A stretch of 64,000 nt of DNA from Epiperipatus broadwayi (GCA_028023455.1 JAQFVV010012400.1:13399748-13463747); one strand, 5' to 3'; shown: positions 12,906-27,405, counted from the first letter of the stretch. Translations and numbers: made by a program. The notes: generated by a model from the sequence alone, not told the origin.

Positions 12906-13810
12906 TACTATTCTTTATTTTAAAATAATTTTCTTTCTAAATAATTGAAAATTTGCATTAAAAGTTCAAAATGTTATTTAATTATTTAGTTTTTCTTTTC
13001 TTATATTTTTCAAAAATAGTAAAAAAATATGATCCCATAACCCTTCACAAACGACGCTATGATAAATACATTTTAGAATTGTGTTTTTTTTTTTTTTTAA
13101 AGTTTGAAATTTACATTTGTGATTAAGTCAAGGTCAAAAATTTTATTAAGTGACAGTAAAGGTAGTAAACTCAATATATAATTTTTTACTAAATTGGATT
13201 TATAAATTTATTATAGAAGTGAAAAAATTAATAAATATGTTTTAAACCACTGTCTACAATATAATTACATTAGATATTTTTCTATAGAAGTATATAATAT
13301 TTACTAAGGCAATAAACCTAAAGCATATGTGCTTGAAAATGCGAAGATAGGGACCTCCACAGGTCTTAACCACAAGCTTATGCATTGGAAGAAAAGATGG
13401 GAAGTGAATCCAATAGTGATTCCATCAAACATTTGTGTTTTAAAGGTTGAATAGCAGATTTAATCAGTGGCTTTCATGATACACTTCTTTTGATGTACAG
13501 TTGTAAAAAAAACTAATCCTAGACACACTCCTAAAAGAATAACTTCTGGTGATTAAGTTACGAATATATTAAATAACATGCTACTTTCTATTTTGCAGCA
13601 ATAGATTTAGCCTAAAAGCTTTTTTTTCTCTCATGAAAGTTTATTTATATAGTTTTAACTTTTTGAGAGTACTAGAGAAATATCACAATAACTATATGTT
13701 AAAAATTCTAAAAATATTACAAGAATTTTTGAACATCATATAATACAGAAATACTAGAACTTTGAAATCAGAAGCAATATCGCAGATAAATGGTTGATAT
13801 TACAATATAT
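12906..13810. other. AT-rich stretch, no gene seen
   Basis: Nothing recognised. A modestly GC-richer patch sits near 13330-13450 (GGGACCTCCACAGGTC), with no coding signal. Confidence 0.45.
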
Positions 13811-13945
13811 ATAATCAATAAAGCAAGTCATATATAATGTGGCATTGCTTTTAAAAAGATTGTATTTACAAATATGCAATATAGGGAATGCACTTATTAA
13901 ATAAGAGCTTGTTTGAGCTTTTGTAATGCTTCCTATATTACATAT
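13811..13945. mobile_element. Short MITE, internally deleted member of the 61.4-62.5-kb family
   Basis: It contains AATCAATAAAGCAAGTCATA, TTGCTTTTAAAA, TTTACAAATATG and ATTAAATAAGAGCTTGTTTG, all of which recur at the ends of the large foldback cluster at 61440-62490. Only end sequences are present, which fits a non-autonomous internally deleted copy. Confidence 0.65.
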
Positions 13946-15369
13946 ATGTAATCATATAGAAAAAACACTGCATAAAGTTTTGCGAGAATAAGATTTGGGA
14001 ATATCACAACAATAGAGCATTTCAAATGAAATTTTTGATGATATAATTTCATATTCAATTAAATTGCTGATTCTATGATATACTATAATTCTTTGATTCA
14101 TCATAAAAGTCAAAATGGATAGAATTATTAGAAACAAAAAATTAAATGAAAATGATAACAAAGAAATTAAACAATGAAAGTGGATCTACTGAATTATTAT
14201 TAGTATTTTTTCTTGAGAATTTTAGGAGAAAAGTAATTTCTCACTTCTCAAAAACATTATACATTACATTGAAAAAAAATTCCATAAAATTTGAAAAAAA
14301 ATAATTTCAATATTTTCTTTTAGAAATAAGGATGATAAAGATCCAAATAAAATATATGTAGCAAATAGAAATTGCTGCATGATAATATCTTAAAATTGTG
14401 TTGTGGAGCAGCTTTGAACTTTTCTTAGCTTTTACCCTCAAAATTGTTAGCACACACAGTAATTAGTGACAACACTTTGGCTTTTCTTTATGAATAAAAG
14501 ACCAAAGAAAATTTTAATTATAAATATAAATACTTCTGCTATAGATTACTTCTATTCCTTTCTGTTTGTTTTAATTTAAATTTTCCACAATTTTCACTTC
14601 ATATAAATTGAAGTTTTCATTTAGATTAATTTGTATATTTTTATCAATTTTATTTAGTTTGGTCTATTAAATAATTTGGATAAGTAATTTTAATCAATAG
14701 TTTACTGTGCGTATGATAGCAATTTATGATAAGCATTTTAAATATAAAAATTTAGATGGAAAGAATTGGCTTTGGTTATTTTAATAAATATTAAGTTTTT
14801 ATCCTACTTTTAATATTTCTTTTTTTTTTTTTTTCCTCTTTATTTTTTAGTAAAGCCTATCAAAATGAGAAAATTTTGTTGGTAATATTTTAATAAGAAA
14901 ACGGCAATCTGCACTATTTACCAAAAATTCTCTTTCGAATAAAAATTTCATAACAACTAGTCTTCACAGACCCTAAAGGTATGTACACGATCACAAATGC
15001 AAAAATTTAACAATGAGCAAAGTACTGTAAGAAGTTCTGAATAAATCAAAAAATGCTCTGATAGTTATAAAATTTATATATGATCAACTAAGGCAGAATT
15101 AACTTTGTAGCTTTTAATAGGTTTTCTTTTAACAGAGTTACCAAAGGTTAATTTATTAGACAAAATACAAGAACAAAATGATTCAATCTTCTAACCCATC
15201 TTATAGCTGTCATGATATTAATAGCAGAATTTTATAAATGTAAAAAAGGTGAACTAACCTATGAGATAAATCAGCTAAAATTTAATTAAGAGAAACAAGT
15301 TTAGCTTATCCACTAATGAATGGACTTATATGAACAATTAATGATATATGGATGTACATATAATATTGA
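13946..15369. other. AT-rich stretch, no gene seen
   Basis: No gene or repeat recognised. The open frame at 13952-14161 (minus) has no family features. Confidence 0.45.
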
Positions 15370-16110
15370 AATTACAAAGACTCGTAAAATCTTGGATTGG
15401 TTTCGATAAATGGGAACTGTTTAGATGAAAGTGTTGTGTTGGTTAATGAATATAGATTCTCTTGTCTTTCATTTGATAATAATAGTGTTGATTATGAGTG
15501 ATGGTGTTGTTGACAAAAATTTGAGACTATTCTGCTGTAATCATGGATTACATTTAGCCATTTTAAAAATTATGGTGAAAAAGAAAAAGAAATTGAAGAC
15601 TTAAAAGAGTATAAAGACTGATTATATTGATATTGAGGATGAAGCATCACAATATGAATAAGTCAGTGATCTTGAATCAGATAAAATTAAAATGTCCTGA
15701 TGCAAAAAACAACTGCAGATATTCGGAAGATTATAAATGTATTTAAATATTCAACAGTTAGAAAAAAAGTATTACAAAAATATGCAAAGATGAACATAAA
15801 AAAAATTATTATTGATATTAGATGGCAAAACAGAATAAGTTATCATGAAAGCAATGATTGAATGATTTTTGAAAAACAAAATACCAATTAAAAAGATGCT
15901 AAATGAAATATGGATAATATGTGGAATTTTTTATTATTAAAAATTGCCATATATATTATTGAGAATATTAAAACCTATTTTAGTAATTGTTGAATGTTTA
16001 AGAAAAAAAATCTGTGGAAAGAGCTCTGAAATCTTTGCAAATTTAGAAAAGATTAACAGTAAAAATTTAAAATAAAATAACAATTTCTTCCAAATCTTCA
16101 TTATTAAGAA
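15370..16110 (+). pseudogene. hAT-superfamily transposase remnant
   Basis: Broken plus-strand frames give consecutive hAT transposase blocks. LGLVSINGNCLDESVVLVNE (15394-15453) matches the 'LG.V.I.G...AE...LV' region before a catalytic Asp. SDGVVDKNLRLFCCNHGLHL (about 15500-15560) keeps the CxxHxLHLA-type block. A Ser/Asp/Glu-rich insert follows (15610-15690). RKIINVFKYSTVRKKVLQKY (15729-15788) matches the R-K-IV-FK-S block. A block with DIRWQNRIS (about 15816-15842) corresponds to the TRWNS motif, and KPILVIVECLR follows near 15970-16005. At least three frameshifts or stops separate them. The family cuts and pastes DNA using an RNase-H-like DDE domain. The C-terminal dimerisation region and the element ends were not found. 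Confidence 0.75.
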
Positions 16111-16369
16111 AATATAGAATAGTAAAAGAAACAACCTTTTTTGGAAACAATCTCAATAAGTCCAATTATAACAAAGATATTTTTTAGTTAAATTCCATCT
16201 AATACGAAAAAGAATTATCTATTCAAGATCAATTAAATTTAACTATAACAGAAACTTAAAGAGAATTAAAATCTAGTAATCATGAAAAATATGGAATTCT
16301 CAGTCAACAATTTAACATTTTTGAAACAAATGGCAAAAAAACATACATATGGAACACTTGACAGATGCT

Positions 16370-17800
16370 TTGTTTACAATTAAATCTAAATTCACATAAA
16401 ACAAATACAAGCTAAAGATCATAACAATTGGTAGTAAGATATTTTGGTAATATTATTAAGTAGTTTTAATGAAGTTTTTCTCTTAAGAAAAGATCCATAT
16501 CTCACTTCCATACAATAAATTTAGCAGAATATTAGCCTAATATAATTAATTATGTTATTATAACTAAACACCTTATATTTTATTTGATAAGTGCAACCAA
16601 TGCACATATAGTCTGTACTGCATCTACTAAAAAAACTATCAAAATATTTAAATTAATTGTCATTCTCAAACTGACAACCAAAAACGCTAAAAGTTAAAAT
16701 TTTTTTTATTCTTTTTTAAACATTAATTACATTCTATAGATCAACATTAAAATTGGCAAAAATAGTACAATCATTAGCATAAATAATGTAAATCTAGATA
16801 CCAAGAAGATGAAATTTTTATTTTTAATCAGATTCAATTTAAAACTTTATTACCATAAGTATATTATATTTTGACTCTTTCTTTGGAATTGCTTATAAAT
16901 TATTTTATATTTACTTGCAATAATACTTTCTTTTATGTCAAGTAATAACAGTACAATATAAATAAATTCTCATGGAGAACTAACTATTTTCAGAGACAAT
17001 CATAAATCTTGATTAACTAAGTCAAATACCTCTAATAAATTGTTAAAAGGGACAAATAAATTATATCTTTGTTTAAATTAAATAGAGATGCTGCAAAACT
17101 CTCGCGCTCATTACTATATAACAGCCAACCAGATCGTAAATACAAGACAGCTTTGTTTATGATATTTTTTTTTGCATTTGTCTGGTAATAAAAAAACACA
17201 AATATAATATTTAAAAGTCTTTAATATTACTTGCTTAGTAATAATATTTTAAGACATTTTTGTAATGTTTTCTATTTCTTTATTTTTATAATTTGGAACA
17301 ATACAGAAGTATTCTTAGATCAGTTGAATAACTTTATAAGTTCTTATATGTTTTTTAAAAAAATTATATTAAAATTTCTCTACATATCATATCAGAACCT
17401 GTAGTATTTCTGTTTTTAAGGTTATAAAGAGATGCTTTAACTTGATTAAACTTAATATGTCTAAATATAAACTAAACATCTATTTTTTTTTTTTATCATT
17501 GTTTAAAAAGTGATCAAAATAATCTCTCCACCATCATCATCATCATCATCATGTAAGTTATTTGATAGGATTATGATATTATTCATGTCCACATTGCTTT
17601 CCATGTGTTAAAAAAATCTAAAACGATTGCACTCAGCAAATGACTATCTCTTTTTATCCAGCAATCATTTATAAGTCTTCTGATCAATTGTTGAATACCT
17701 TTAAATTTTTATATTATTTATGATGCCATTTTTTTTTTTAATTGAATCATTAGTAATACAACTTTCTTAGAGAGTCAATCAGATTTTTTATTATTTAAAT
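16370..17800 (-). pseudogene. LINE reverse transcriptase remnant
   Basis: Minus-strand frames contain, in order: a palm block near 17580-17660 (VLDFFNTWKAMWT, equivalent to F-D-xKAFDTVN), a SLFNLNK block near 17080, YANDCTIFANFNVDL near 16730-16780 (the YxDD box with one Asp changed to Asn), and a thumb block near 16430-16520 (LLNNITKISYY). The order matches LINEs often named 'craniofacial development protein 2-like' or RNA-directed polymerase from a mobile element. Stops throughout and the damaged active site make it inactive. A CAT microsatellite at 17529-17552 lies inside it. Confidence 0.65.
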
Positions 17801-18607
17801 AAATCCCAAAACAAATTTGGTTATATTTGTGATATTTTCCTTAAGAAAATTTTATGCCTTAGTAACATGACATATTTAAAAACCCAAAATAGCAAATTTT
17901 AATGTTTAAAATTATTGAAAATTATTAGCATCTGTTTCTAAAGAATAAGCATCAAATTTATTATCAATATGCTTGAAATAAATTTATTTTTAATACAAAA
18001 CTGTCATTTTAAATTTGAAATTTACTAAACTAAAAGTGCCACAAAATATTAGCTTTTTTAACACTCTCATTTTTAATTATAACGCAATTCACAACATGCC
18101 ATTGTTTTGATGGAGAATGAATGAATATGTTTTGTTGTAGTGACTTTTTTTTTGTCTAAGTAAAATATTGGTGATAGTTAAACTATGTATTATACAAAAT
18201 TCAATAAAAAACAACTCCCACTTAACATAATAGCGCTATCAGTAGGTTGCAAGCTCAATTTTAAAGATTGATTTTAACATTAGTAATATGTACTAGAAAA
18301 TGTTAGTGATCAAACATAAGAAAAAAATTTCAAATTTTACACAAACAATATTATGTTATGCACTCGTATAAATTATTTATTTGCCAAATTTGTATCAGAA
18401 GCTTGCACATTATTAAATGAGCTACATAATTGCAGGGGAAAAAAAAACATTTTTACTCCATTTCTGAATCATGATTACAAACCATGAAATATCTATATCA
18501 ACTAGAAGTTAAAAGGTAGATATCCCTTCACTACATCACAAAGTATAGGGCAATAAAGTTATAAATGGAATAGTCTTGAAGTTTCCGAATCCAGTTATTA
18601 ATGAAGA
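17801..18607. other. AT-rich stretch, no gene seen
   Basis: Nothing recognised beyond homopolymer runs. Confidence 0.45.
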
Positions 18608-19060
18608 CTATTAAAGAAGTGAATAATATTTCTGTAGTGCAATTTTCACTACATCACACTTGTGCAATATTGAAACAGGTTTCTATCTGCTTTTAACGCT
18701 TTGTGGAAGGATGCAATCATAAACATATGACCAAAGACATGTGAAAAAGATATATGATCCCTAAGATGCATATGTTTTGCTGAACTGGCACTCATTAATT
18801 GACCCAGATCATAATCTCTCACACATATCTTTATCATGTTCAGTATATGTAGATAGCAATGACAAAAATATGTGAGAGGCAAACTGATAAGTGCTAGTTC
18901 AGCATGAAATGTGCTTTGGAGATCATACATTTTTTTCATGTTTTTGGTCATATGTTTATGATTATATCCCTTCACAAGATGTTAAAAGCTGATAAAAAAC
19001 AGTTCCTATCTTGCGTGAATGTGGTGGTGTGAAAATTACAGAAATATTATTCATTATAAG
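18608..19060. mobile_element. Foldback element, family F1 (copy B)
   Basis: The arms at about 18619-18735 and 18945-19057 are imperfect inverted repeats (TAATATTTCTGTAGTGCAAT against its complement near 19045). They share arm and interior sequence with 12206-12905. The interior phrase CAGATCATAATCTCTCACAC resembles CAGATTATCRTCTCCCACAC in the 42-45-kb foldback. A minus-strand frame at 18649-18975 crosses the arms and is not a gene. Confidence 0.8.
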
Positions 19061-21386
19061 ATAATCTCTAGTCTAATGAATGACTAATAAAAATTATTAA
19101 TACTATTAAAGAGAATTTCTATTATTTAGATATAATCGATTTCATTTAACAGAATTCTAATTCCCAAAAAATGATGTACCCAAAAGAGATCTCACTATTA
19201 TGTTTCAACTACTTCATATAGCAGTTTTCTTCAATCAAAAACTATATAACAAATTATATGCAATAATTTCATATTAAATATTTTATTATTTATAAAAAGA
19301 TTCTATTATAGTTTACACATCTGAAATATAGCATAATCATATGATCAATATATTATACAATACATATTCTACTACATATGATCATTTCATATCTGGTGAT
19401 CTAATATGTTCATAAAAATATTAAATAAACATTTTATTCAGTCACTTTGGAATTAGAGACATTTGAATTTCCCCAAAAATGAATAGTCTGATATGTAGAT
19501 ATATATAAAAAATCAGTTTTCTCACACCAAGAGTAAACTAAAAATAATTAAATAAAATGTTATTTTTTGTTTTCAGTTTTTAACAATGTTTCTTTAAAAT
19601 ATATCATGAACAACATAAAAAAAATTAAAATTATACAATAAAAATTTTGAAAATAAACATGCAAATTTCAAAATGGGATCTCAAAAGAATTGTACTTTTC
19701 CAGATTTTATTTCTTTTGTTTTATACTGACAGTTAAAAATAATGATCATATGATATTAGAAATATAAAATCATTAAATAATGCAGAGACTTTACTACAAT
19801 TTAAAATAATTTATGGAGTTTTCATCTCTTGAATTCTCATCATTTAAATAATGAATTCATTTTTCCATTGATAACAAACATGAGAAATCCTATATAAACT
19901 ATATATATATATATAAAAACTAATAAAATATTCCAAAATAAATAAAATACATTATTTTTAAACTAAAGAATTGCATTCTACTGTATAATGCAAAACATAC
20001 TTTGCTTATTGCAAATAGATTAACCCAGATTCTGCATTAAGCAATAGATCTTTTGTAAATATATTAATCCATGCATTTCTGATGTATCAGCTCATTAAAT
20101 TCACATAAGTGAAACGTGGGAATTCAGATTTCTTAAAATTATAAAAATAGTGATTGACAATTGTAGTCATAGTTTCAATTTCCAAGATAAATATAAAATG
20201 CAAAGCTAATCAGGACAGAAAAAAAAGTTAAAATTTTTCCTTTTTATAAAGAAAAACAAAATTGTTTAAACCAATGCAAAATCAGAGGTGTTATATAAAT
20301 AGGATGAAAATCTATTATAGGGCATGAGATAACACTACAATTAAGATCTAAAAAAAATTGCTTTGCTACACACTTTCTTATTAAACTTGATTTAATTCAC
20401 ATAATTAAAAAAAAATTTCAATCATTATTTTTTTTAAAAAATCATTTACTACTTACAGAATTAAAAAAAAAAAAATCACTATTATGAAAATTAAACATAT
20501 TATTCTGATTTTTTGAAAAGAATTTAAACAAACACAAACACTAGGAATAGTGTACTATAACTCTATAAAAATGGAGGGGGGGGGGTTAGAAGTAAAAAAA
20601 AAATATGAATGACAAAAATCCATTTTTTTTAAAAAATATTGTTATATTTGTTGTCTTTTTTGACATGCTGGTAATTTATAATCTAACATTTTTTTTCTAT
20701 TTCTTTAAATCCTAAAAAAATTCATAGAACAGTTGAAATATTGATTTTAAAATAGCAATAAATGCAAGTTTTCCAAAAAAAAAAAACGATAATTGAAACT
20801 TTATTTTTTAACTGAATGAAATAATACAAAAATACTACACATTAATTGTGCAAAAAATAAATAAATCATATTTTAGTATAAAATATTTAAATAAATATCT
20901 TTTTTATATAAATGAATTACCAGTTGTGAAAAAGAGTATGCAAAATAAAAAATATTACATAAATAAAAATAAGAACTTTCACAAAAAATTGACTTAATGT
21001 TAAATGATAAGATGACAACAACAAAAATGAAAAAATAATTACCAACTAAAAAAAAAAAAAATTGAATATTAATTAATCATAAATGATGTTTAAAAAACAA
21101 ACAAACAAACAATAAAGTAACTAAAGAAATTAAAGAAAGATAGATAAAAACTACTTAAGACCTGTTTATCAAAAAAGTAAAAAAAAATTATAACAGCAAT
21201 AATATAAGTCAAGTAATATCGGGAGGGGAAAGGGATTTATTAAAAAAGAAAAAATAGAAGCTTATAGAATGATTTTAGCTAACCAAAAATAATTTATTAG
21301 TTAGGTCATGCTCTCTTCTGAAAATGGTTAGCATTTACATTAGCTCTGTAATGAGATATTATTTTATATAGCGCTATGTTTTTTAT
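19061..21386. other. AT-rich stretch, no gene seen
   Basis: Very A-rich sequence, with a poly-G tract at about 20576-20584. No coding signal on either strand. Confidence 0.5.
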
Positions 21387-21610
21387 GTAATAGTAATATT
21401 AGCGATTAAGCTAATGCACATGCGCTTTAAAGATAAATTATAAATAAATACTCAATTTATCCAGACACGAGATATAGTATTTTAGAAAGAATGGAATGAA
21501 TTCACCCATTCTTTCGACCCAAACGTTTTTGTATGGTCAATGCACATGCTCTTTAAAGATAAATTATAAATGAATATTCCATTGGCTTAATCGCTAATAT
21601 TACTATTAGC
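21387..21610. mobile_element. Small MITE with ~29-bp terminal inverted repeats
   Basis: The left end 21388-21416 and right end 21580-21608 are inverted repeats with one mismatch (core AGTAATATTAGCGATTAAGC). Internally, a direct repeat starting GCACATG-(C/T)GCTTTAAAGATAAA-type occurs at 21416 and 21541. Size and structure fit a MITE; the superfamily is unknown because no clear target duplication was seen. Confidence 0.75.
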
Positions 21611-24600
21611 TCTGTAAGTAAAAGCAAATTTTTTTGTATTTTAGTAATTTAATAGTAGACCAAATATGTCAACATATGTTAAAATATTTTCAAAATTTTT
21701 TATAAATATCAAAAGCATCAATATCGGAATAAAACCAATAAAAAAATATTAATGTCAAAGCTGGCAATATTAACATTATAGTAGAGGGAAAAAATAGTGT
21801 AGAAAATAAAAACAAAAATAGTAATTATATCAGCGAAGAAATGATTATAGATAAGGAAAAATCATAACTAACAGTTGAAAAATATCTGAAAAGAAAGAAG
21901 CTGAATACACACCAAGAATTAAACCCTCAAAATATTAATAACAAAACAAAGCTATATACAGTTTTGCATAATAAAATGGCAGATAAATACTCATTAACAA
22001 TCTTGGACTACTAATAACCAGTCTAAGTTCAAAAAAACAAATTACCTTCAAATTAATGCAAAAGTAAATATTATTGGAGTGTAGCATTTGACAATGTGAG
22101 GAGATCTGAACCAGCGATATTTTCTATTATTCATTCTATAGATTGCCTGAGAATTTTTTATTTCTTTATCCTTCATATTCAGATTAAATTGAAGTACTAG
22201 ATAAAGTAGATTTAATTGATAAAAATAAACTGATTTTCTTTTGTCTTCAAAAGATTTTTTTTTAGCTATCATATATTTAACAACAGAAGATAAAATAAAG
22301 TGAAAACCTTATTCAAACATTAAATGAAAATAAAATTTACTACATTTCAAAAGACTCAAATTCTATATTTCTTATACTAAATAAATGTATGAAATTGACT
22401 AATACTTTTTCCAAAGCAACTATATTTCAATTCAAATGTGCAGTTATTAAAATAGGTAATAAAACCATATAAATAAATAAATTGATTTTTGTTTAAAAAA
22501 TGAGGAAAAAATGAAACAGGTGAAGATATATTACACATATTCATGATTGATAGCCTTCCATATATAATACATATCGGAGAGACTATTTCACTGTTTTAAT
22601 TGCTATAGATCACAGTATATTGCATCCAATTGTCCAGTAAGCAAATGTTCTAATTGTAGTCCCTTTGAAAGAACTGGCCACAGTTGAACTATGCCCTTTA
22701 CCCCATCATAAATTTCAAGTCAAGGTTAAAGTGAATAGCAGTATAGTCACATCTTGACAACAATGATTAGATGATATTAGAATATAGTGAAGAATATGAT
22801 CAATCTGATAACATTTTGTCTAATGTTATTTACTTTACTAATTGAAATCCTTTTAAAAACATAAATAAAATAAAAATGGAAAGATTTCAAAACAATATCA
22901 ATCCACTTATTTTCATAATCCAACTAAAGTCAAAGAAATAAACAAAACTTTTTAGTAAATCAAATACATTATCATCTGAATTATTCTTTGAGGAATATGA
23001 AAAATCATTCTTAAAAGAAAAACAAATGGATTTTTATATATTGTACAGTTTTTTTGATACAACATGTGTTTGGCATTCTACCGTAAAAGAAGATTGCTGA
23101 GAGAAAAATATATTTTATAAAATATAATGATAATATATAAAAAAAATGTAATTTTTTTTATATTTAATAAACAAGATTTATCACTTTTATTGTAACTACC
23201 CTGATAATCAAAGAAAATGTACATGTAGATTTTTTTAAGGTAAGAAAAAAATGTAATTAACTGCAATTAGAAGGGAAGGGAGATGTGATATTTCTTCTCC
23301 CTAATTAAATATGGCCAATCGGAAGGTCGATTGCTAATATGAACTTAGTAAATGAAAAAAGATAGAGATTATATAAAATCAAACTTTGTTTAAATTTTGT
23401 AAAGTATTCATTTATTTTGTTTGATTGATGAAATTTTGTTAGTCCACAAACCAAAAATGAATGCTATATTAAAGATAATATAAAACCATGTAAGTTATGA
23501 TTAATATTGTAAATTAATTATAATAAAAATAAGCTTTGAGAGGAATTAAATTCTTGAAGAGATAAAGAAAAACTTGAATAAGTACTTGCACAATGGAATC
23601 TGACCAGTGATATAAAAAGATGACTCCGAAAATTTTAATTTATTTCTCCTTTGCTTCGTTAATATTTTTTATGTACTTCATTAAGCGGCAAATTGCAGAG
23701 AAAAACACAGAAAGCTATAGAAAAATCTTTTGTTGCATGTTTGTTTTTTACCTGCAGGGATAATTCAAACCAGATGCACTGCTAAGCAGATATAGTCACT
23801 GATGCCATCTTCCTAGTCTAAAGTTGGGAGGATGCCTTGATTCAAAACACCAGGCCTACATAATATCATGATCCTAGCAAGCTAATAAAAAAACACTTCA
23901 ACCAGACCTAATGGATCCCATAGTTAGTAGAAATAAGAAACCCATGACCATGGTACATTCAAAGAAATAACAGCTAAGATCAATGAAAACTCTAATGTTT
24001 ATCTGAACTAATAATATAAATGTTTAATGAACTAATAAGACAGATGAAAAAAACTTTATTATTGCTAATAGAATACCTAATTAAATTTGTAATTAAGAAT
24101 GTGTTATATATATCTATTCTATATAATGTTGTACCTATATGTTAATGTTTAATAATATTCAATAGGGTAGTATTAATAAATAATTTTGTATTTATAGTAA
24201 GTACTTACTTGTTTATTAAATCTATATGGTAATTTAAATTCAGCAATCTTCATTATTTAGATTCTTCCATGTATGAATGCTAATACACATAATTAATTTA
24301 TTAACTCTCTGTAAATAGAAACCAGATAACAAAAACTTGTAATTATAAAGGAGATAAATTCCATCTTTATTAATTAACCTTGTAATGATGTGTTCAGCTA
24401 ATAAGGTCCACTGAACACTGGCACCTGAAACAAATAAATAAAAGCTGTTACAAGTTATAGTTCTCTTTTATATCATATATAATACGATTTTGGGGTTAGA
24501 TTGACCAGTAAATATAATCGTGTTTTTCCTAATATTTATTTATTAAATTAAAAAGGAGGGACCGATTTGGTCATATCATAAATGTTAATCTGTTATACTT

Positions 24601-25139
24601 GTATGTATAATATAAATGATTCAAAATCCCTTCAGTAACCTGAATCTATATAAATGTAAATATAAAAAAATAACAAAAGAAAAAGCTTCGACCTAATACA
24701 ATATATAAAGACAAACCACAAAAATAAAGAGCAAAAAAAAACTATTCAACATAGATGATTGAGCAAAACATAAACATAACAAAATTATCTCATCAACTCT
24801 AATGATGAGGCAAAATAACTTCAAAAGAATATAAATATCAATATCCCACATAATAATGATAAAAAATTTGAAACTCTTAGTGGAAGGAAATTGGCCTAAA
24901 GTTCATAAATGCAACAGATTTTTAGTAGAATATTTTTAGATATATTAACAATTAATTACTGAAACAAAATTCAGATGCATTACCAACATAAATATTTTTA
25001 AAACATTAATCTAATTATTGATATGCCATTTGCTTTTAAATAACCTGCAAAAAGTATTATCTTAATCAATAAAGAAAAAAATATTGAAATTAATAACAAT
25101 ACTTGAAGCATCAGAAACATATCTCTTGAGTATTTCAAA
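21611..25139. other. AT-rich stretch with two unrecognised GC-richer patches
   Basis: Mostly A-rich non-coding DNA. GC-richer patches at about 22550-22760 and 23750-23960 stand out from the background but gave no recognisable protein, RNA or terminal repeats on either strand. Open frames at 22048-22272 and 23078-23266 (minus) are low-complexity. Confidence 0.45.
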
Positions 25140-27405
25140 CCTTAAAATTCTTGCCCGTGCATATATCCATCAAGAAGGGAAAAGAAATTGGGAAAATTAT
25201 TAATCAAACACAATATTACATCAATCTATCATAATGGGTGATTTTAAGTGCCAGGTGCAATACTTCCCTAGAGAATTAAATCAATATTTATTGTTTTATT
25301 AAACATTCATTTTCAAATATCACCTATTTCTAGCTAAAATCCCATTTAATTTACAACCGAATATTGATGATCTGACAAAAAAATTTATTACTGATTTTAA
25401 TGTATGAATATCATCAAATATGCATCTAATACTTTGAGAATTTTACATGAAAGATATTTTATGAAAAAAAAATTTCCTTATCACTTAACAATAATGAAAT
25501 AATTAACATAGTAAAAAATCAATAAAAAAAAATTATATGCTATTATTCAAGAAAATATGCAGATATTAAAATTAAAAATATAACTGGGTCATGTAACAAG
25601 TTGATTTATATAACTATGTGTGCTAATAAAAAGATCATACTAACAAGGAATTAGCTTCAGATTAAAAAAACAAAATAACCTTCCAGTGGGAGGTTCCTTT
25701 ACAAATATAATTAAACAAATAGACAACCTAAAATCTGCTATAACATTAGGATTTTTAAATATTACATCTTACTTCTATAAATCCATGAAGTATTTAATAG
25801 CTAATCACTTTACAAGTTTCTTTAACACATTAACTGTGGCATATGCGGATAGACCAATTGTTAACAAAAATATTATTTATAAGAGTGAAAAATGTTAATA
25901 CTATAAGTACACTTATGATTCAATTAATGTATAATAGTTGAAGATATATATGCTAAAATATCTGCTAGAATATTGTTAAGTAAGCTTAACTAGAAAAATA
26001 TTGTCTGTCCATTATTCTATCTCTAGAAAACACATTCATCTAGCAATATAATCATACCATGAAGTTGTAATATATGTGAAACAAAATGACCTGTCAAATG
26101 TGATGACAGTAAAACATGATTTAAAATGTTTTTTTTGCAAATTTAAACATCATTATTATCTAACTAAACAGATACTTTAATATTATTCCAGAAAACCTCA
26201 ACATCATATGTGGACTAATAAATTATACAAAAATAGAACAGCAGCAATCAAAAGTTTCTCTAGTATGTCAGATTATAAAAGGCATTGCCCAAGAATCTCT
26301 TCTTTCCCATGCTTTATTTGCTATCTATATTGATTCAATTTAAGAAAGATCAGTGATTTCCTGAATTATTTTCCCAAATCTAGGAAGAGAGATAAATATA
26401 AAATATAGTTGCCTATGCTGATGTGATAGTGACCTGAGGAATTTCTAACATTTTTAATATTGAGAAATCTTAAAAAATTTTTCAAGATTGATTCTATCAA
26501 GTTATCAGAAGACAAATCTTCAGCATGGCAGATATTAACAGGAAGAATATTTTATAAATGTTTACAGCAATTTCAACTAATATCCTTAGATTCCAGTATG
26601 AACTTTAATGATCAAAACCAATTTAATAATGAATAAATCAATTACAAATAAATTTTTGATTAAATTATTAACTTTCAATCTGATTAAATAGTCATATGAA
26701 AACAAAAATTAAAATAGTTAATTCCATTTTTTATCATGCCATGTAACTTGGAGTCATATAACCATTTAAAATAACAATAGCAAACATTAATATATAAAAA
26801 TTACAAATAAAACTTTTGTCATACAATACTGTAAAAACAACTAAAAACAATGGTCTTGGATCAACTGACGTTGTTTTGACAATTTATAAAAATCATTTGG
26901 AGAAAATGTAATGACCTACTTGACATCAACTTTCCTATCTATCAGCCATCTGATTTGGTAAAATTGGGAGAAAATAGTTAATGAGGTGAGAACTAGCCTA
27001 ACCAGATACAAGAGATTAGATGAATAGACCTAATATGACTCAAATGTCATATAATGAACTATTAGTATATTCCAAAATTCAATCATGGAGTCAATTGGAA
27101 ATTTATTCACTTATAACAATGTTAGAAAATATATTACTGGATGAATCATTGACTCCTATTGGCATCAGATTTCTTCATGCTATTTTCTCAACAAGACTCA
27201 CAGATAGTCTTTTAACACAATTTGTGAAATTATGTGGATCGGATGAAGAAACGTTTTTATATATATTATTGATCATTGTCCATTTCAATAATTTAAAGTC
27301 AAATTTAATCTTCTCCAATAACACACTAAGCAAAATTTTGAAAGCAAGCTTTTTGATTGGATTTACATTATTATTGCTAAGATTTATTGCCATTAAGATC
27401 TAAGT
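25140..27405 (+). pseudogene. LINE remnant (endonuclease to thumb)
   Basis: Plus-strand fragments in LINE order: MGDFKCQVQYF near 25233-25265 (compare the GDFN motif of the apurinic-type endonuclease); MKYLIANHFTSFFNTL followed by NKNIIYKSEKC within 25686-25898 (pre-RT block ending in the W-x-I-PI-K-type motif); LLSHALFAIYIDSI near 26300-26340 (the LSP-LF-IYI-DL block); a damaged YAD-V box near 26413; and a thumb block GLGSTDVVLTIYKNHLEKM near 26850-26908. A 127-aa open frame at 27020-27403 follows and may be the LINE C-terminus, but I do not recognise it. Many stops; inactive. Confidence 0.6.

Noticed and set aside
27020-27403. 127-codon plus-strand frame considered as an independent gene
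   Set aside because: It lies at the end of a decayed LINE on the same strand and has no recognised domain. A LINE C-terminus or chance frame is more likely than a host gene.
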